A DNA stretch of 64,000 nucleotides from NCBI RefSeq assembly GCF_900115095.1, contig NZ_FOVH01000009.1:248001-312000 (forward strand), read 5' to 3'. The notes below the pieces were generated by a model. The model was given only the letters and a program-made list of their open reading frames with translations, was not told the DNA's origin and made no database searches. Origin of the DNA: Actinomadura madurae (GTDB lineage Bacteria; Actinomycetota; Actinomycetes; Streptosporangiales; Streptosporangiaceae). This document shows, piece by piece, positions 34,000 to 43,072 of the stretch (position 1 is the stretch's first letter; each line of letters opens with the position of its first letter). Position numbers and translations under genes: made by a program.

Positions 34000-34725
34000 G
34001 TGAGTGAGCGGACCATTCCCCGCGGCGGTCCCGCCGCGAGCCCCGGCGGCGGATTCTGGGACGCGCTGGACGTGCCGGAGCGCGCGGCGCTGCGCACCTC
34101 CGGCCGGTCGCGGACCTACGCCCCGCGGGTGCCCCTGTGCTATCAGGGCGACGATTCCGACCACATCATCATCATCGAGTCGGGCTGGGCGAAGGTCACC
34201 TCCGCCGGCGAGGACGGCCGCGTGGTGGTGCTCGCCGTGCGCGGGCCCGGCGACCTGGTCTGCGAGAGCGCGGTGCTCGGCCGCCGGGAGCGGTCGGCGA
34301 CCGTCCAGGCGCTCGACCACGTCCGGGCGCTGGTGGTGCCCGCGGCCCGGTTCACCGCGTTCCTGGACGCCCATCCCCGCGTGTGGCTGCTGGTCAGCGG
34401 CACGTTCGTGCGGCGGCTCGACGACGCCGACCGCAGGCTGCAGGCGCACGTGTCGGCGCAGGGCGCCCGGCGGCTGGCCCTGCTGCTGGACGGGCTCGCC
34501 GAGCTGTCGGCGCGGCACGTCCCGCCGGGGCCGGACGGCGCGATCGCCATCGGTCCCCCGCTGTCGCAGGAGGAGCTCGGGAGCTGGATGGACGCCTCCC
34601 GGGAGACGGTGGCGCGGGCGCTGGCCACGCTCCGGCGCGAGGGGCTGGTCAGCACCGGCTGGCGCAAGATCACCGTGGAGGACCCGGCGCGGCTGCGGGC
34701 GTTCGCGCAGAGCCCCGAGGACTGA
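34000..34725 (+). CDS. Crp/Fnr family transcriptional regulator
   Basis: This regulator of about 241 residues has an N-terminal cyclic-nucleotide-binding-like beta roll (about 20-130: LCYQGDDSDHIIIIESGWAKVTSAGEDGR, read in two strands, and GPGDLVCESAVLG). A long dimer helix and a C-terminal winged helix (LSQEELGSWMDASRETVARALATLRREGLV) follow. No cysteine cluster typical of Fnr is present, so oxygen sensing by Fe-S is unlikely. GTG 34000 is chosen (GGAG about 10 nt upstream); an upstream GTG at 33958 is possible. Confidence 0.9.
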   Translation: MSERTIPRGGPAASPGGGFWDALDVPERAALRTSGRSRTYAPRVPLCYQGDDSDHIIIIESGWAKVTSAGEDGRVVVLAVRGPGDLVCESAVLGRRERSATVQALDHVRALVVPAARFTAFLDAHPRVWLLVSGTFVRRLDDADRRLQAHVSAQGARRLALLLDGLAELSARHVPPGPDGAIAIGPPLSQEELGSWMDASRETVARALATLRREGLVSTGWRKITVEDPARLRAFAQSPED

Positions 34726-34766
34726 ACCCGCTCGCGCGGCGCCGGGGGTGGGTGCGCACCGGACGC

Positions 34767-34785
34767 GCGCCTTTACATTGTAGAT
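34767..34785 (+). promoter_or_regulatory. Second copy of the shared 19-bp element
   Basis: GCGCCTTTACATTGTAGAT here is identical to 17335-17353 before the P450 gene. It lies 40 bp before the RNB ribonuclease start. A TAGATT within it also fits a -10 hexamer. Confidence 0.55.
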
Positions 34786-34825
34786 TCGGATTAGGACGGC
34801 GCGTCCGTCCCGTACGCTCGGTTCT

Positions 34826-36244
34826 GTGCCGCGCCGACCGCTGCGACTGCGTACCGCCGAGGCCGACGCCGAGGTCCGCGCGGGGCTCGACCGGATCCGC
34901 GCCGAGTACTCGGTGCCCGGCGCGTTCCCGCCCGCCGTCCTCGCCGAGGCCGCGGGGGCCGGCGTGCCGGCCGACGGCCGCGCCGACCTGCGCGACGTGC
35001 CGTTCTTCACGCTGGACCCGCCCGGCTCGATGGACCTGGACCAGGCGATGCACCTGGAGCGGCGCGGGTCCGGGCACCGGGTGCGGTACGCGATCGCGGA
35101 CGTGGCCGGGTTCGTCACGCCGGGCGGCGCCCTGGACGCCGAGGCCCGCGCCCGGGGCGTCACGCTCTACCTGCCGGACGCGAACTCGCCGCTGCATCCG
35201 CGCCCCCTGTCGGAGGGCAGCGCGAGCCTGCTGCCGGGCCGGGACCGCCCGGCCGTGGCGTGGACGATCGACATCGACGACGCGGGCCGGATCACCGGCG
35301 TGGACGTGCGGCGCGCGATCGTCCGCAGCCGCGACCGGCTCGACTACGCCACCGCCCGGCACGACGACGGCGACCCGCGGATCGCGCTGCTCGGCGAGAT
35401 CGGCGAGCGGCTGATCGCGGCGGAGGCGGCGCGCGGCGGGGTGAGCCTGCCGCTGCCCGAGCAGGAGGTCGTGCACGCCGGCGGCGGGTGGGCGCTGAAG
35501 CTGCGCGGCGACCTCGCGACCGAGGCGTGGAACGCGCAGATCTCGCTGCTGACCGGGCGGGCCGCGGCCCGGCTGATGCTGGCCGGCGGCGTCGGGCTGC
35601 TGCGCACGATGCCGCCCGCGCCCGCCGAGGCGGTCGGGCGGCTGCGGCTGGCGGCCCGCGCGCTCGGCGTCGCCTGGCCGGGGGACGCCTCCTACGGTGA
35701 CATCGTCCGCGCGCTCGACCCGTCCCTGCCCCGGCACGCGGCGTTCCTGCACGACGCGGCGGCGCTGATGCGCGGCGCCGGCTACACCGCGTTCGACGGG
35801 GCGCCGCCCGAGCAGGCCGTGCACGCCGCGGTGGCGGCGCCGTACGCGCACGTCACGGCGCCGATCCGGCGGCTGGCGGACCGGTACGCCTCCGAGGTCT
35901 GCCTGGCGCTGGCGGCGGGGCGCCCCGTGCCGGGCTGGGCGCGGGAGGCGCTGCCGGGCCTGCCCGAGGTGATGCAGCGGGCGCTGCGGCGGGGCGCCGA
36001 CGTCGACCACGCGTGCGTCGACCTGGTGGAGGCGCTGCTGCTGCGCGACCATGTCGGCGAGGTGTTCGACGCGGTGGTGGTGGACGTCAGCGCCGACGGC
36101 TCCGGCGGGCGCGTCCAGCTCGTGGCGCCGCCGGTGTTCGGCCGCTGCGAGGGGGCGGGGCTGCCGCTCGGCGAGCAGGTCAAGGTGCGGCTGGAGGAGG
36201 CGGACCCGGCGCGGCGCCGGGTCCTGTTCTCCCCCGTGGCGTGA
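34826..36244 (+). CDS. RNB domain ribonuclease
   Basis: The 472-residue protein holds one RNB catalytic domain without the N-terminal cold-shock domains of full RNase II/R; a C-terminal S1-like stretch (VVVDVSADGSGGRVQLVAPP) ends it. The catalytic acid cluster reads LDPPGSMDLDQAM, with D64, D70, D72 and Q73. E. coli RNase II has four Asp there (D201, D207, D209, D210), so the last is Gln here while the key third Asp is kept. It should degrade single-stranded RNA 3' to 5'. GTG start, preceded by the shared 19-bp element. Confidence 0.88.
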   Translation: MPRRPLRLRTAEADAEVRAGLDRIRAEYSVPGAFPPAVLAEAAGAGVPADGRADLRDVPFFTLDPPGSMDLDQAMHLERRGSGHRVRYAIADVAGFVTPGGALDAEARARGVTLYLPDANSPLHPRPLSEGSASLLPGRDRPAVAWTIDIDDAGRITGVDVRRAIVRSRDRLDYATARHDDGDPRIALLGEIGERLIAAEAARGGVSLPLPEQEVVHAGGGWALKLRGDLATEAWNAQISLLTGRAAARLMLAGGVGLLRTMPPAPAEAVGRLRLAARALGVAWPGDASYGDIVRALDPSLPRHAAFLHDAAALMRGAGYTAFDGAPPEQAVHAAVAAPYAHVTAPIRRLADRYASEVCLALAAGRPVPGWAREALPGLPEVMQRALRRGADVDHACVDLVEALLLRDHVGEVFDAVVVDVSADGSGGRVQLVAPPVFGRCEGAGLPLGEQVKVRLEEADPARRRVLFSPVA

Positions 36245-36256
36245 CCGCGGGGCGGG

Positions 36257-36442
36257 TCACCGGCGGCGGCCGGAGCGGCGCGGGCGCCAGTTCGTGCTCG
36301 TCCCGACGCCGGCGAAGTGCAGCGCGATGAGCAGCAGGCCGAGGACGGTCAGCGTCCCGTTGTTGATGGCGTCGGACGCGTAGTCGGCCAGGTCGAAGAG
36401 CAGGGCAAGGGCGAAGACGATCGCGGCGACGATCGCGAGCAT
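36257..36442 (-). CDS. Small membrane protein, hypothetical
   Basis: This is a 61-residue protein with two hydrophobic stretches (MLAIVAAIVFALALLFDLADY and LTVLGLLLIALHFAGVG, about 1-20 and 30-47) and an Arg-rich end (RPRRSGRRR). GGAGG lies 6 nt before the ATG, and the position between RNB ribonuclease and heme oxygenase leaves room for it. I do not recognise a family name. Coding is supported by the ribosome binding site and amphipathic pattern only. Confidence 0.7.
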   Translation of the reverse strand: MLAIVAAIVFALALLFDLADYASDAINNGTLTVLGLLLIALHFAGVGTSTNWRPRRSGRRR

Positions 36443-36573
36443 GTCGGCCTCCGTGGGTCGGGGGCCCTGGCGCGGGCCCCTCGGCTGCCTACCGGATCTC
36501 CCCGGGCCGGTCGGGCAAACCGCCGGCGCTTTTCGGTCACCCGATACCGGGCACGACAGCCCGTCCCCGGCCG

Positions 36574-37230
36574 CTACGCGGCGTCGAGGCGCAGGTGCTC
36601 TCCGAGTTCGGCGGTGACGGCGGCGTTGAGCCGGTAGGCGGCCTTGACCTCGGCGATGACGCGGTCCTGCTCGGCGGCGTCCCAGGGGGCGGCGTCCAGC
36701 AGCGCGCGGTAGCGGTCCTTGTAGGCCTTGGGCTTGCCGGGGAAGCGGTAGAAGCGCACGCCGTCGTCGCCGGCCGACAGCTCCAGGGTCTTGCGCACCT
36801 GGACCCCGATGTACTGCCCGCCGGACAGGTCGCCCAGGTAGCGGGTGTAGTGGTGCGCGACGAACCCGCCCGGCCAGTCGAAGCACACCTCGCGGAGGCG
36901 GTCGCAGTAGCGGGCCGTCGCCTCGTTCGGCCGGACGCGGGTGCGCCAGCGCGGCCCGTGGAAGTGGGCCAGGTCGGCCTCCAGCGCGTCGCGGCGGCGC
37001 AGGCCGGCGAGGTCGAACGGGCCGGCGACCGGGTCGCGGGCCATCCGGTCGGCGGCCCGCTCCAGCAGGTCGTAGACGGGGTACAGCTGGGCCACCAGGG
37101 CGGCGTACTCCTCGCCGCCGAGCCGGCCCTCGACCAGCGCGCTCATGTAGGCCGAGGTCTCGTTGTCCCCGTGGTCGCTCCAGGTGGCGGCTCGCAGCCG
37201 CGCGGAGAACGACGCGTTTTCCGACGCCAT
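36574..37230 (-). CDS. Heme oxygenase
   Basis: The 218-residue biliverdin-producing heme oxygenase opens heme and releases iron and CO. The proximal ligand matches His20 in TWSDHGDNETSAYM, the same residue number as in HmuO. The distal helix has the glycine-rich GDLSGGQYIGVQVRKTL. The reaction needs an electron donor encoded elsewhere. It follows the DUF2470 gene by 14 bp and stands at the end of a leftward run that begins with nirB. Confidence 0.93.
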   Translation of the reverse strand: MASENASFSARLRAATWSDHGDNETSAYMSALVEGRLGGEEYAALVAQLYPVYDLLERAADRMARDPVAGPFDLAGLRRRDALEADLAHFHGPRWRTRVRPNEATARYCDRLREVCFDWPGGFVAHHYTRYLGDLSGGQYIGVQVRKTLELSAGDDGVRFYRFPGKPKAYKDRYRALLDAAPWDAAEQDRVIAEVKAAYRLNAAVTAELGEHLRLDAA

Positions 37231-37244
37231 GTCGGCTACGTTAC

Positions 37245-37562
37245 CTACGCACCGTCGGGAACGTCCAGTGGGGCGCCGAGCGCCGCGCGCGCCTCGTGGG
37301 TCATGCGGACGACCTCGTGGCGCACCTGCGGCCGTGCGGTGAGCCGCTCGCTGAAGGGGATCCGGACCGGGTGCTCGGCGCCGCCGTCGGTGACGGCGAA
37401 CTCGATGCCGGTGGCGTCCATTCCGGTCATCCTGGCCGCGGTCGCGCCGGGCCGGTCGCCGAGCGCGCGGCAGATCGTGAGGCAGTCGGCGGCGTGGTCG
37501 TCGTTCATGTGCCGCTTGATCTGCTCCACGACGTCGTCGCCGAAGGGGTCCGCGTCGGTCAT
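37245..37562 (-). CDS. DUF2470 domain protein
   Basis: The 105-residue protein is a free DUF2470 domain: IKRHMNDDHAADCLTICRALGDRPGA, then MTGMDATGIEFAVTDGG and a C-terminal helix. DUF2470 is found at the end of HugZ-type heme-utilisation proteins, where it contributes to heme handling. Its pairing with heme oxygenase 14 bp downstream supports a role in heme degradation or delivery. It starts 28 bp after the amidohydrolase stop. Confidence 0.88.
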   Translation of the reverse strand: MTDADPFGDDVVEQIKRHMNDDHAADCLTICRALGDRPGATAARMTGMDATGIEFAVTDGGAEHPVRIPFSERLTARPQVRHEVVRMTHEARAALGAPLDVPDGA

Positions 37563-37590
37563 GGGTGGGGTCCTTTCCGGTGGGCGGCGG

Positions 37591-38451
37591 CTAAACGGAC
37601 AGGCCTTTGTAGACCCGCAGGGCGTTGCCGCCGAGGACGAGGGCCAGGGTCTCCTCGCCGAGGCCGAGGGCGGCGACGGCGCGGGCGTTGCGGGCGACGC
37701 CGGGGACGCCGGGCCAGTCGGTGCCGTAGACGAACTTGCGGGCCAGGCGCTCCAGGTCGTACCGGGCGTAGTACTCGGGGAGCCGGCGGGGCGGCAGCCC
37801 GGACAGCTCGATCCACACGTTCTCGCGGGACAGCGCGAGGAACGCGGCGGCGTCGTACCACCAGCCGCGCCCGCCGTGCGCGAGGACGAACGTCAGGCCG
37901 GGGAACAGCCGCAGCACGTCGTCGACCGGCGCGGGGTCGGCGTACCGGTTGGCGGAGCCGGGGAAGGAGCTGGTGCCGCAGTGCACGACGACGGGCAGGC
38001 CCGCGTCGCGGCACACCTCGTAGGCGGGGTAGAGCTCCGGGTCGGCGACGCTGAACCCGCCGTGGACGGGGTGCAGCTTGAGCGCGGCGGCGCCGAACCG
38101 CAGCTGCCGCTCGACCTCGTCGCCGATCGGGTAGTGCAGGTGCGGGTTGACGTTGGCGATGGGCCTGAAGCGCCGCGGGTTGTGCTTGAGGAGCGGCACC
38201 AGGTCCTCGATGGGCTGCGTGCCGGTGGTCTTCGGGCTGTACTCGCACAGCAGCAGGGCGATGTCGACGCCCTCGCCCTCGAAGTAGGCGTCGACCCGCT
38301 CGGGCACGAGGGTGCCGTCGGCGTCGTAGAGGTCCTGCCAGGGGTGGGAGGAGCCGAACTCCTCGGCCCACTGCCGCCAGGCCGGCGGCAGCGTCGGCAG
38401 CCGGGCGGTGTGCACGTGCGCGTCGACCAGCGGGCGTCCGTCGAGCATCAA
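37591..38451 (-). CDS. Amidohydrolase family protein
   Basis: The 286-residue TIM-barrel protein resembles the amidohydrolase_2/ACMSD branch. Metal-site elements are VDAHVHTARLP (HxH at about residue 12), VVVHCGTSSFPG, FVLAHGGRGWW and the late FVYGTDWPG with the catalytic Asp. Such proteins hydrolyse or decarboxylate cyclic and aromatic substrates, but the substrate is not evident. It lies 10 bp downstream of the gamma carbonic anhydrase gene, so the two are likely co-expressed. Confidence 0.85.
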   Translation of the reverse strand: MMLDGRPLVDAHVHTARLPTLPPAWRQWAEEFGSSHPWQDLYDADGTLVPERVDAYFEGEGVDIALLLCEYSPKTTGTQPIEDLVPLLKHNPRRFRPIANVNPHLHYPIGDEVERQLRFGAAALKLHPVHGGFSVADPELYPAYEVCRDAGLPVVVHCGTSSFPGSANRYADPAPVDDVLRLFPGLTFVLAHGGRGWWYDAAAFLALSRENVWIELSGLPPRRLPEYYARYDLERLARKFVYGTDWPGVPGVARNARAVAALGLGEETLALVLGGNALRVYKGLSV

Positions 38452-38461
38452 CGCCTCCGGG

Positions 38462-38983
38462 TCAGGGCTGGATCCGGGTGAGTTCGGCGGCGTAGCGGCG
38501 GCCGTTCCCGACGTACATGGCGACGGCCTCGGCGTGCCATTTCTCGTCGATCCCGCCGGGGCGGGCGCGGGCCGGGACGCCGAGGGCGGTGTGCTCGGGC
38601 GGGACGGCGCCGCCCTCGGTGAGGACGGCGCCGGCGCCGACCACGCCGCGGGTGCCGACGCGGGCGCGGTTGAGGACGACGGACCCGGATCCGACGAGGC
38701 AGCGGTCCTCGACGACGCAGCCCTCCAGGTGGGCGTTGTGGCCGATCACGCAGTCGGCGCCGATGACGGTCGGCCACCGCGCGGTGGTGTGCACGACGGT
38801 GCCGTCCTGGACGGACGTGCGGGCGCCGACGGTGATCGTCCCGTAGTCGCCGCGCAGCACGGCGCCGGGCCACACGGTGGCGTCCTCCCCGAGGGTCACC
38901 GACCCGATGACGGTCGCGTCCGGGTGGACGTACGCGGACGGATGGATGTCGGGTACCTGGTCTCCCAGCGCGTAGACGGCCAT
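38462..38983 (-). CDS. Gamma-class carbonic anhydrase family protein
   Basis: The 173-residue left-handed beta-helix protein is made of hexapeptide repeats (VHPDATVIGSVTLGEDATVWPGAVLRGD read in turns). Metal-site residues appear in GTVVHTTARWP and IGHNAHLEGC, the three-histidine pattern of gamma carbonic anhydrases. Some relatives only bind metal or bicarbonate and are not active. It lies 24 bp after the flavoprotein gene of the nitrite-reductase run. Confidence 0.9.
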   Translation of the reverse strand: MAVYALGDQVPDIHPSAYVHPDATVIGSVTLGEDATVWPGAVLRGDYGTITVGARTSVQDGTVVHTTARWPTVIGADCVIGHNAHLEGCVVEDRCLVGSGSVVLNRARVGTRGVVGAGAVLTEGGAVPPEHTALGVPARARPGGIDEKWHAEAVAMYVGNGRRYAAELTRIQP

Positions 38984-39007
38984 GCGGCGGAGCCTACCCG
39001 CGCCGTG

Positions 39008-40528
39008 TCAGGCGGCGTCCATCGAGTCCCGGGTGCCCGCCGGGTCCTGGGCGTCCACCGAGTCCTGCTCGTCGAGCCAGGCGACGATGCCCTCCACGGC
39101 GCCGCGGCAGCTCCCGCAGCCGGTGCTCGCCCGGGTCTCGCGCGCGATGTCGGCGGCGGTGCGGGCGCCGGCCTGCCAGCAGGCGCGGATCTGTCCCTTG
39201 CTGACGTTGTTGCACTGGCAGACGGTCGCGGCGTCGGGCATCCGCAGCGGCGATTCGGCCTCGGCGGCGGCGCCGACGCCGGGGAACAGCAGGCCGAGGC
39301 GCTCGGCGGGCAGCGGCGCGGCCCGGTCGTACAGCTGGGTGAGGGTGCCGGCGGTGGAGGTCTCGCCGAGCAGGATCGCGCCGATCAGCCGGCCGTCGCG
39401 GATGACGGCCTTCTTGTAGGTGCCGCGGGCGGAGTCGGTGAACCGGACGACCTCCACGTCGTCGTCATCGTCGCCGAAGTGGGTCTCCCCCATCGACGCC
39501 AGCTCGATGCCGGCGGCCTTGAGGCGGGTGATCTGGCGGGCGCCGGTGAACCGGGCGCCGGGGTCGGTGCCGGCGAGGAGACCGGCGAGCACGCCCGCCT
39601 GCTCCCAGGCGGGCGCGACCAGCCCGTAGACCTCGTCGCGGTGCTCGGAGCACTCGCCGATGGCGCGGACGGCGGGGTCGGTGACCGAGCGCAGCTCGTC
39701 GTCGACGATCACGGCGCGGCCGATCGCCAGTCCCGTGTCGCGGGCCAGGGACACCTCGGGCCGGACGCCGCACGACAGGATCACCAGGTCGGTGTCGATG
39801 ACCTCCGTGCCGCCGCCGGGCAGGGCCAGCTCGACGCCGGTGACCGCGCCGCCGGCGGTGCGCAGCGCGGCGACGTTGGACTGCAGGCGGGTGCCGATGC
39901 CGAGGGCGGCGAGGGTGCGGGCGAGGACCTTCCCGGCGGCGGGGTCGAGCTGGCGTTCCATGAGGTGCCCGGCCAGGTGCAGGACGGTCACCTCCAGCCC
40001 GCGGCCCATCAGCCCGCGGGCGGCCTCGATGCCGAGCAGGCCGCCGCCGACGACGACCGCGCGCCGCGCGGAGTCGGCCAGTTCGGAGATGCGGCGGCAG
40101 TCGTCGAGCGTGCGGAACACCAGCGCGCCCTGCGGCAGGCCGTCCTCGAGGCCGGGCATCGGCGGGATGAACGCGGTGCTGCCGGTCGCGAGGACGAGGG
40201 TGGCGTAGGGGGTGGCGGTGCCGTCGGAGGCGTGGACGGTGCGGGCCTCGCGGTCGATGCGGGTGACCTCGACGCCGAGCCGGGCGTCCACGCCGTGCGA
40301 GGCGTACCAGGCGGTGTCGACGAGGCTGATGTGGTCGGGGCGGGTCATCCCGGCGAGGACGTTGGACAGCAGTACCCGGTTGTAGGGGCGCTGCCGCTCG
40401 GCGCCGAACACCGTGACCGGGGTCGCGGTGTCCCGGGCGCGCAGTTCGCCGACGAACCGCGAGCCGGCCATGCCGTTGCCGACGACGACGATGCCGGCGT
40501 CGCGGCCCGCCGCGGCTGCGGTGCTCAC
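39008..40528 (-). CDS. NirB-like FAD/NAD(P) oxidoreductase with BFD [2Fe-2S] domain
   Basis: The 506-residue flavoprotein resembles the N-terminal half of NirB without siroheme or 4Fe-4S parts. FAD binding is IVVVGNGMAGSRFVGEL and the NAD(P) site is AVVVGGGLLGIEAARGL. The C-terminus has a BFD-like [2Fe-2S] domain, CQCNNVSKGQIRACW with TGCGSC. It could feed electrons to an assimilatory nitrate reductase, as NasB does, or to nitrite reductase; no nitrate-reductase gene is in the window. GTG 40528 overlaps the nirB stop by 4 bp. Confidence 0.88.
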   Translation of the reverse strand: MSTAAAAGRDAGIVVVGNGMAGSRFVGELRARDTATPVTVFGAERQRPYNRVLLSNVLAGMTRPDHISLVDTAWYASHGVDARLGVEVTRIDREARTVHASDGTATPYATLVLATGSTAFIPPMPGLEDGLPQGALVFRTLDDCRRISELADSARRAVVVGGGLLGIEAARGLMGRGLEVTVLHLAGHLMERQLDPAAGKVLARTLAALGIGTRLQSNVAALRTAGGAVTGVELALPGGGTEVIDTDLVILSCGVRPEVSLARDTGLAIGRAVIVDDELRSVTDPAVRAIGECSEHRDEVYGLVAPAWEQAGVLAGLLAGTDPGARFTGARQITRLKAAGIELASMGETHFGDDDDDVEVVRFTDSARGTYKKAVIRDGRLIGAILLGETSTAGTLTQLYDRAAPLPAERLGLLFPGVGAAAEAESPLRMPDAATVCQCNNVSKGQIRACWQAGARTAADIARETRASTGCGSCRGAVEGIVAWLDEQDSVDAQDPAGTRDSMDAA

Positions 40529-43026
40529 CGCTTCACCTCCAGGGGAAGGGGTTTGATCTGGTCGCGCTCGACCGCGAAGGCGATGCTCGGGTCGGGGGTG
40601 TGGGGGGCGTTGACGAACGAGACGAACCGGCCGAGCCGCTCGGGGTCGTCCAGGGTGTCGCGCCATTCGTCGGAGTAGGCGGCGACGTGGCGCTCCATGG
40701 CGGCGTCGAGGTCGGCGCAGATGCCGAGCCGGTCGTCGACGATGACCTCGCGGAGGTAGTCCAGTCCGCCGTCGAGGGCCTCCAGCCAGCCGGCGGTGCG
40801 CTGCAGCCGGTCGGCGGTGCGGATGTAGAACATCAGGAACCGGTCGATGTAGGTGATCAGCTCGTCGTCGGTGAGGTCGGTGGCGAACAGGTCGGCGTGC
40901 CGGGGCCGCATGCCGCCGTTCCCGGCGAGGTAGAGGTTCCAGCCGTTCTCGGTGGCGATGACGCCGAAGTCCTTGCTCTGCGCCTCGGCGCACTCGCGGG
41001 CGCATCCGGACACGGCGGACTTCAGCTTGTGCGGGGCGCGCAGTCCCCGGTACCGCAGTTCCAGGCGGATCGCCATCGCGGCGGAGTCCTGGACGCCGTA
41101 GCGGCACCAGGTCGACCCGACGCACGACTTCACGGTCCGCAGCGCCTTCCCGTAGGCGTGCCCGGACTCGAACCCGGCGTCGACGAGCCGCCGCCAGATG
41201 TCGGGGAGCTGCTCGACGCGGGCGCCGAACAGGTCGATCCGCTGCCCACCGGTGATCTTGGTGTAGAGGCCGAAGTCGCGGGCGACCTCGCCGATCACGA
41301 TGAGCTTCTCGGGGGTGATCTCCCCGCCGGGGACGCGCGGGACGACCGAGTAGGTGCCGTTCTTCTGCAGGTTCGCCAGGAAGTGGTCGTTGGTGTCCTG
41401 CAGGGCGGCCTGCTCGCCCTCCAGGATGTGGCCGTTGCCGAGGCTGGCGAGGATGGAGGCGACGGCGGGCTTGCAGATGTCGCAGCCGCGGCCGGTCCCG
41501 TGCTCCTCGACCAGCTGGGTGAAGCTGGTGACCTGCCCGGCGCGGACGATGTCGAACAGCTCGGCGCGGCTGTAGTCGAAGTGCTCGCACAGGGCCTTGC
41601 TGACCTCGATCCCGGCGGCGGTGAGCTCGGCGTCCAGGATGCGCTTGACGAGGGGGACGCAGCTGCCGCAGCTCGTCCCGGCGCGGGTGCAGTCCTTCAC
41701 GCCGGGGACGTCGGTGAGGGAGTGGTCGGCGATCGCGCAGCGGATGCCCTCGGCGGTGACGTTGTTGCAGGAGCAGATGACGGTGGCGCCGGGCAGGTCG
41801 CCGCCCGCGGTCTCGGTCCCGCCGAACAGCATCTGCTCGGGCGCGCCGGGCAGGCCGCCGCCGACGTAGGCGCGCAGGGTCCCGTACGACTCGGCGTCGC
41901 CGACGAGGACGCCGCCGAGCAGGGTCTGCGCGTCGTCGCTGACCAGGAGCTTCTTGTAGACGCCGGCGACGGGGTCGGTGTAGGTGACGCCGAGCGCGCC
42001 CTGCTCGGGTCCGGCGAACGGGTCGCCGAAGCTGGCGACGTCCACGCCCATCAGCTTGAGCTTGGTCGACATGTCGGCGCCCTCGAACACGGCGGTGCTG
42101 GTGTCGGACAGCAGCCGGTCGGCGACGACCTCGGCCATGGAGAAGCAGGGCCCGACGAGCCCGTGGACGGCGCCGCCGACGAGGGCGCACTCGCCGATCG
42201 CCCAGACGGCGGGGTCCTCGGTGCGGCAGGAGTCGTCCACCACGATCCCGCCGCGCTCCCCGACCGGCAGGCCGCAGCCGCGGGCCAGCTCGTCGCGGGG
42301 GCGGATGCCGGCGGAGAACACCACGACCTCGGCGTCGATCTCCGCGCCGCCGTCGAGCACGACGCGGCGGACCGCGCCGTCGTCGCCGGCCTCCAGGGCG
42401 CGCATCGGGGTGCCGGCGTGCACGGCCATGCCGAGGGCCTCGATGTGGCGGCGCAGCATCGCGCCGCCGCCCTCGTCGACCTGGCGGGGCATCAGCCAGG
42501 GCGCGACCTCGACGACGCCGCTGCGCAGCCCGAGGCCCTGCAGGGCGCGGGCGGCCTCCAGGCCGAGCAGCCCGCCGCCGACGACGGCGCCGGTGGTCCG
42601 GCCCCGCGCGTACTCGCGGATGGCGTCCAGGTCGTCGATGGTGCGGTAGACGAACACGCCGGGCAGGTCGCGGCCCTCGACGGGCGGCACGAACGGCGCC
42701 GACCCGGTGGCGAGGACGAGCGCGTCGTAGGGCTCCTCGCGTCCCGCCGAGGTGGTGACGGTGCGGGCGGCGCGGTCGATGGCGGTGACCCGTTCGCCGG
42801 TGCGCACGGTGACCCCGCCGCCGTGCGCCGGGTAGGCCAGGTCGGCGCCCTCCAGGTGGGTCGTCAGCGCGACCCGGTCGTAGGCGGGGCGGGGCTCCTC
42901 GCCGATCACGGTGATCGTCCACGTCCCGGCGGCGTCGCGTTCGCGCAGGGCCTCCACCAGGCGGTGCGCGGCCGGTCCGTGGCCCGCCACGACCAGCCGT
43001 TTGTCCGGTTTGCTGTCGGCTCCCAT
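40525..43026 (-). CDS. nirB: Nitrite reductase [NAD(P)H] large subunit
   Basis: NirB reduces nitrite to ammonium with NAD(P)H. The 833-residue protein has FAD (VVAGHGPAAHRLVEAL) and NADH (TGAVVGGGLLGLEAARAL) sites. A BFD [2Fe-2S] domain (CSCNNVTAEGIRC, TSCGSC) follows, with a second such cluster at ICKPAVASIL upstream of the reductase half. The siroheme/4Fe-4S cysteines lie in VKSCVGSTWCRYG and SGCARECAEAQSKDFG. ATG 43026 is chosen over a start 57 bp upstream, since family members begin near it. No small-subunit gene nirD is adjacent. A GlnR-like box lies about 50 bp upstream. Confidence 0.93.
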   Translation of the reverse strand: MGADSKPDKRLVVAGHGPAAHRLVEALRERDAAGTWTITVIGEEPRPAYDRVALTTHLEGADLAYPAHGGGVTVRTGERVTAIDRAARTVTTSAGREEPYDALVLATGSAPFVPPVEGRDLPGVFVYRTIDDLDAIREYARGRTTGAVVGGGLLGLEAARALQGLGLRSGVVEVAPWLMPRQVDEGGGAMLRRHIEALGMAVHAGTPMRALEAGDDGAVRRVVLDGGAEIDAEVVVFSAGIRPRDELARGCGLPVGERGGIVVDDSCRTEDPAVWAIGECALVGGAVHGLVGPCFSMAEVVADRLLSDTSTAVFEGADMSTKLKLMGVDVASFGDPFAGPEQGALGVTYTDPVAGVYKKLLVSDDAQTLLGGVLVGDAESYGTLRAYVGGGLPGAPEQMLFGGTETAGGDLPGATVICSCNNVTAEGIRCAIADHSLTDVPGVKDCTRAGTSCGSCVPLVKRILDAELTAAGIEVSKALCEHFDYSRAELFDIVRAGQVTSFTQLVEEHGTGRGCDICKPAVASILASLGNGHILEGEQAALQDTNDHFLANLQKNGTYSVVPRVPGGEITPEKLIVIGEVARDFGLYTKITGGQRIDLFGARVEQLPDIWRRLVDAGFESGHAYGKALRTVKSCVGSTWCRYGVQDSAAMAIRLELRYRGLRAPHKLKSAVSGCARECAEAQSKDFGVIATENGWNLYLAGNGGMRPRHADLFATDLTDDELITYIDRFLMFYIRTADRLQRTAGWLEALDGGLDYLREVIVDDRLGICADLDAAMERHVAAYSDEWRDTLDDPERLGRFVSFVNAPHTPDPSIAFAVERDQIKPLPLEVKR

Positions 43027-43072
43027 GAGCCCCGATCTTCGGCGGCCCGTATTTCCCGTATGGATCCCGGAT

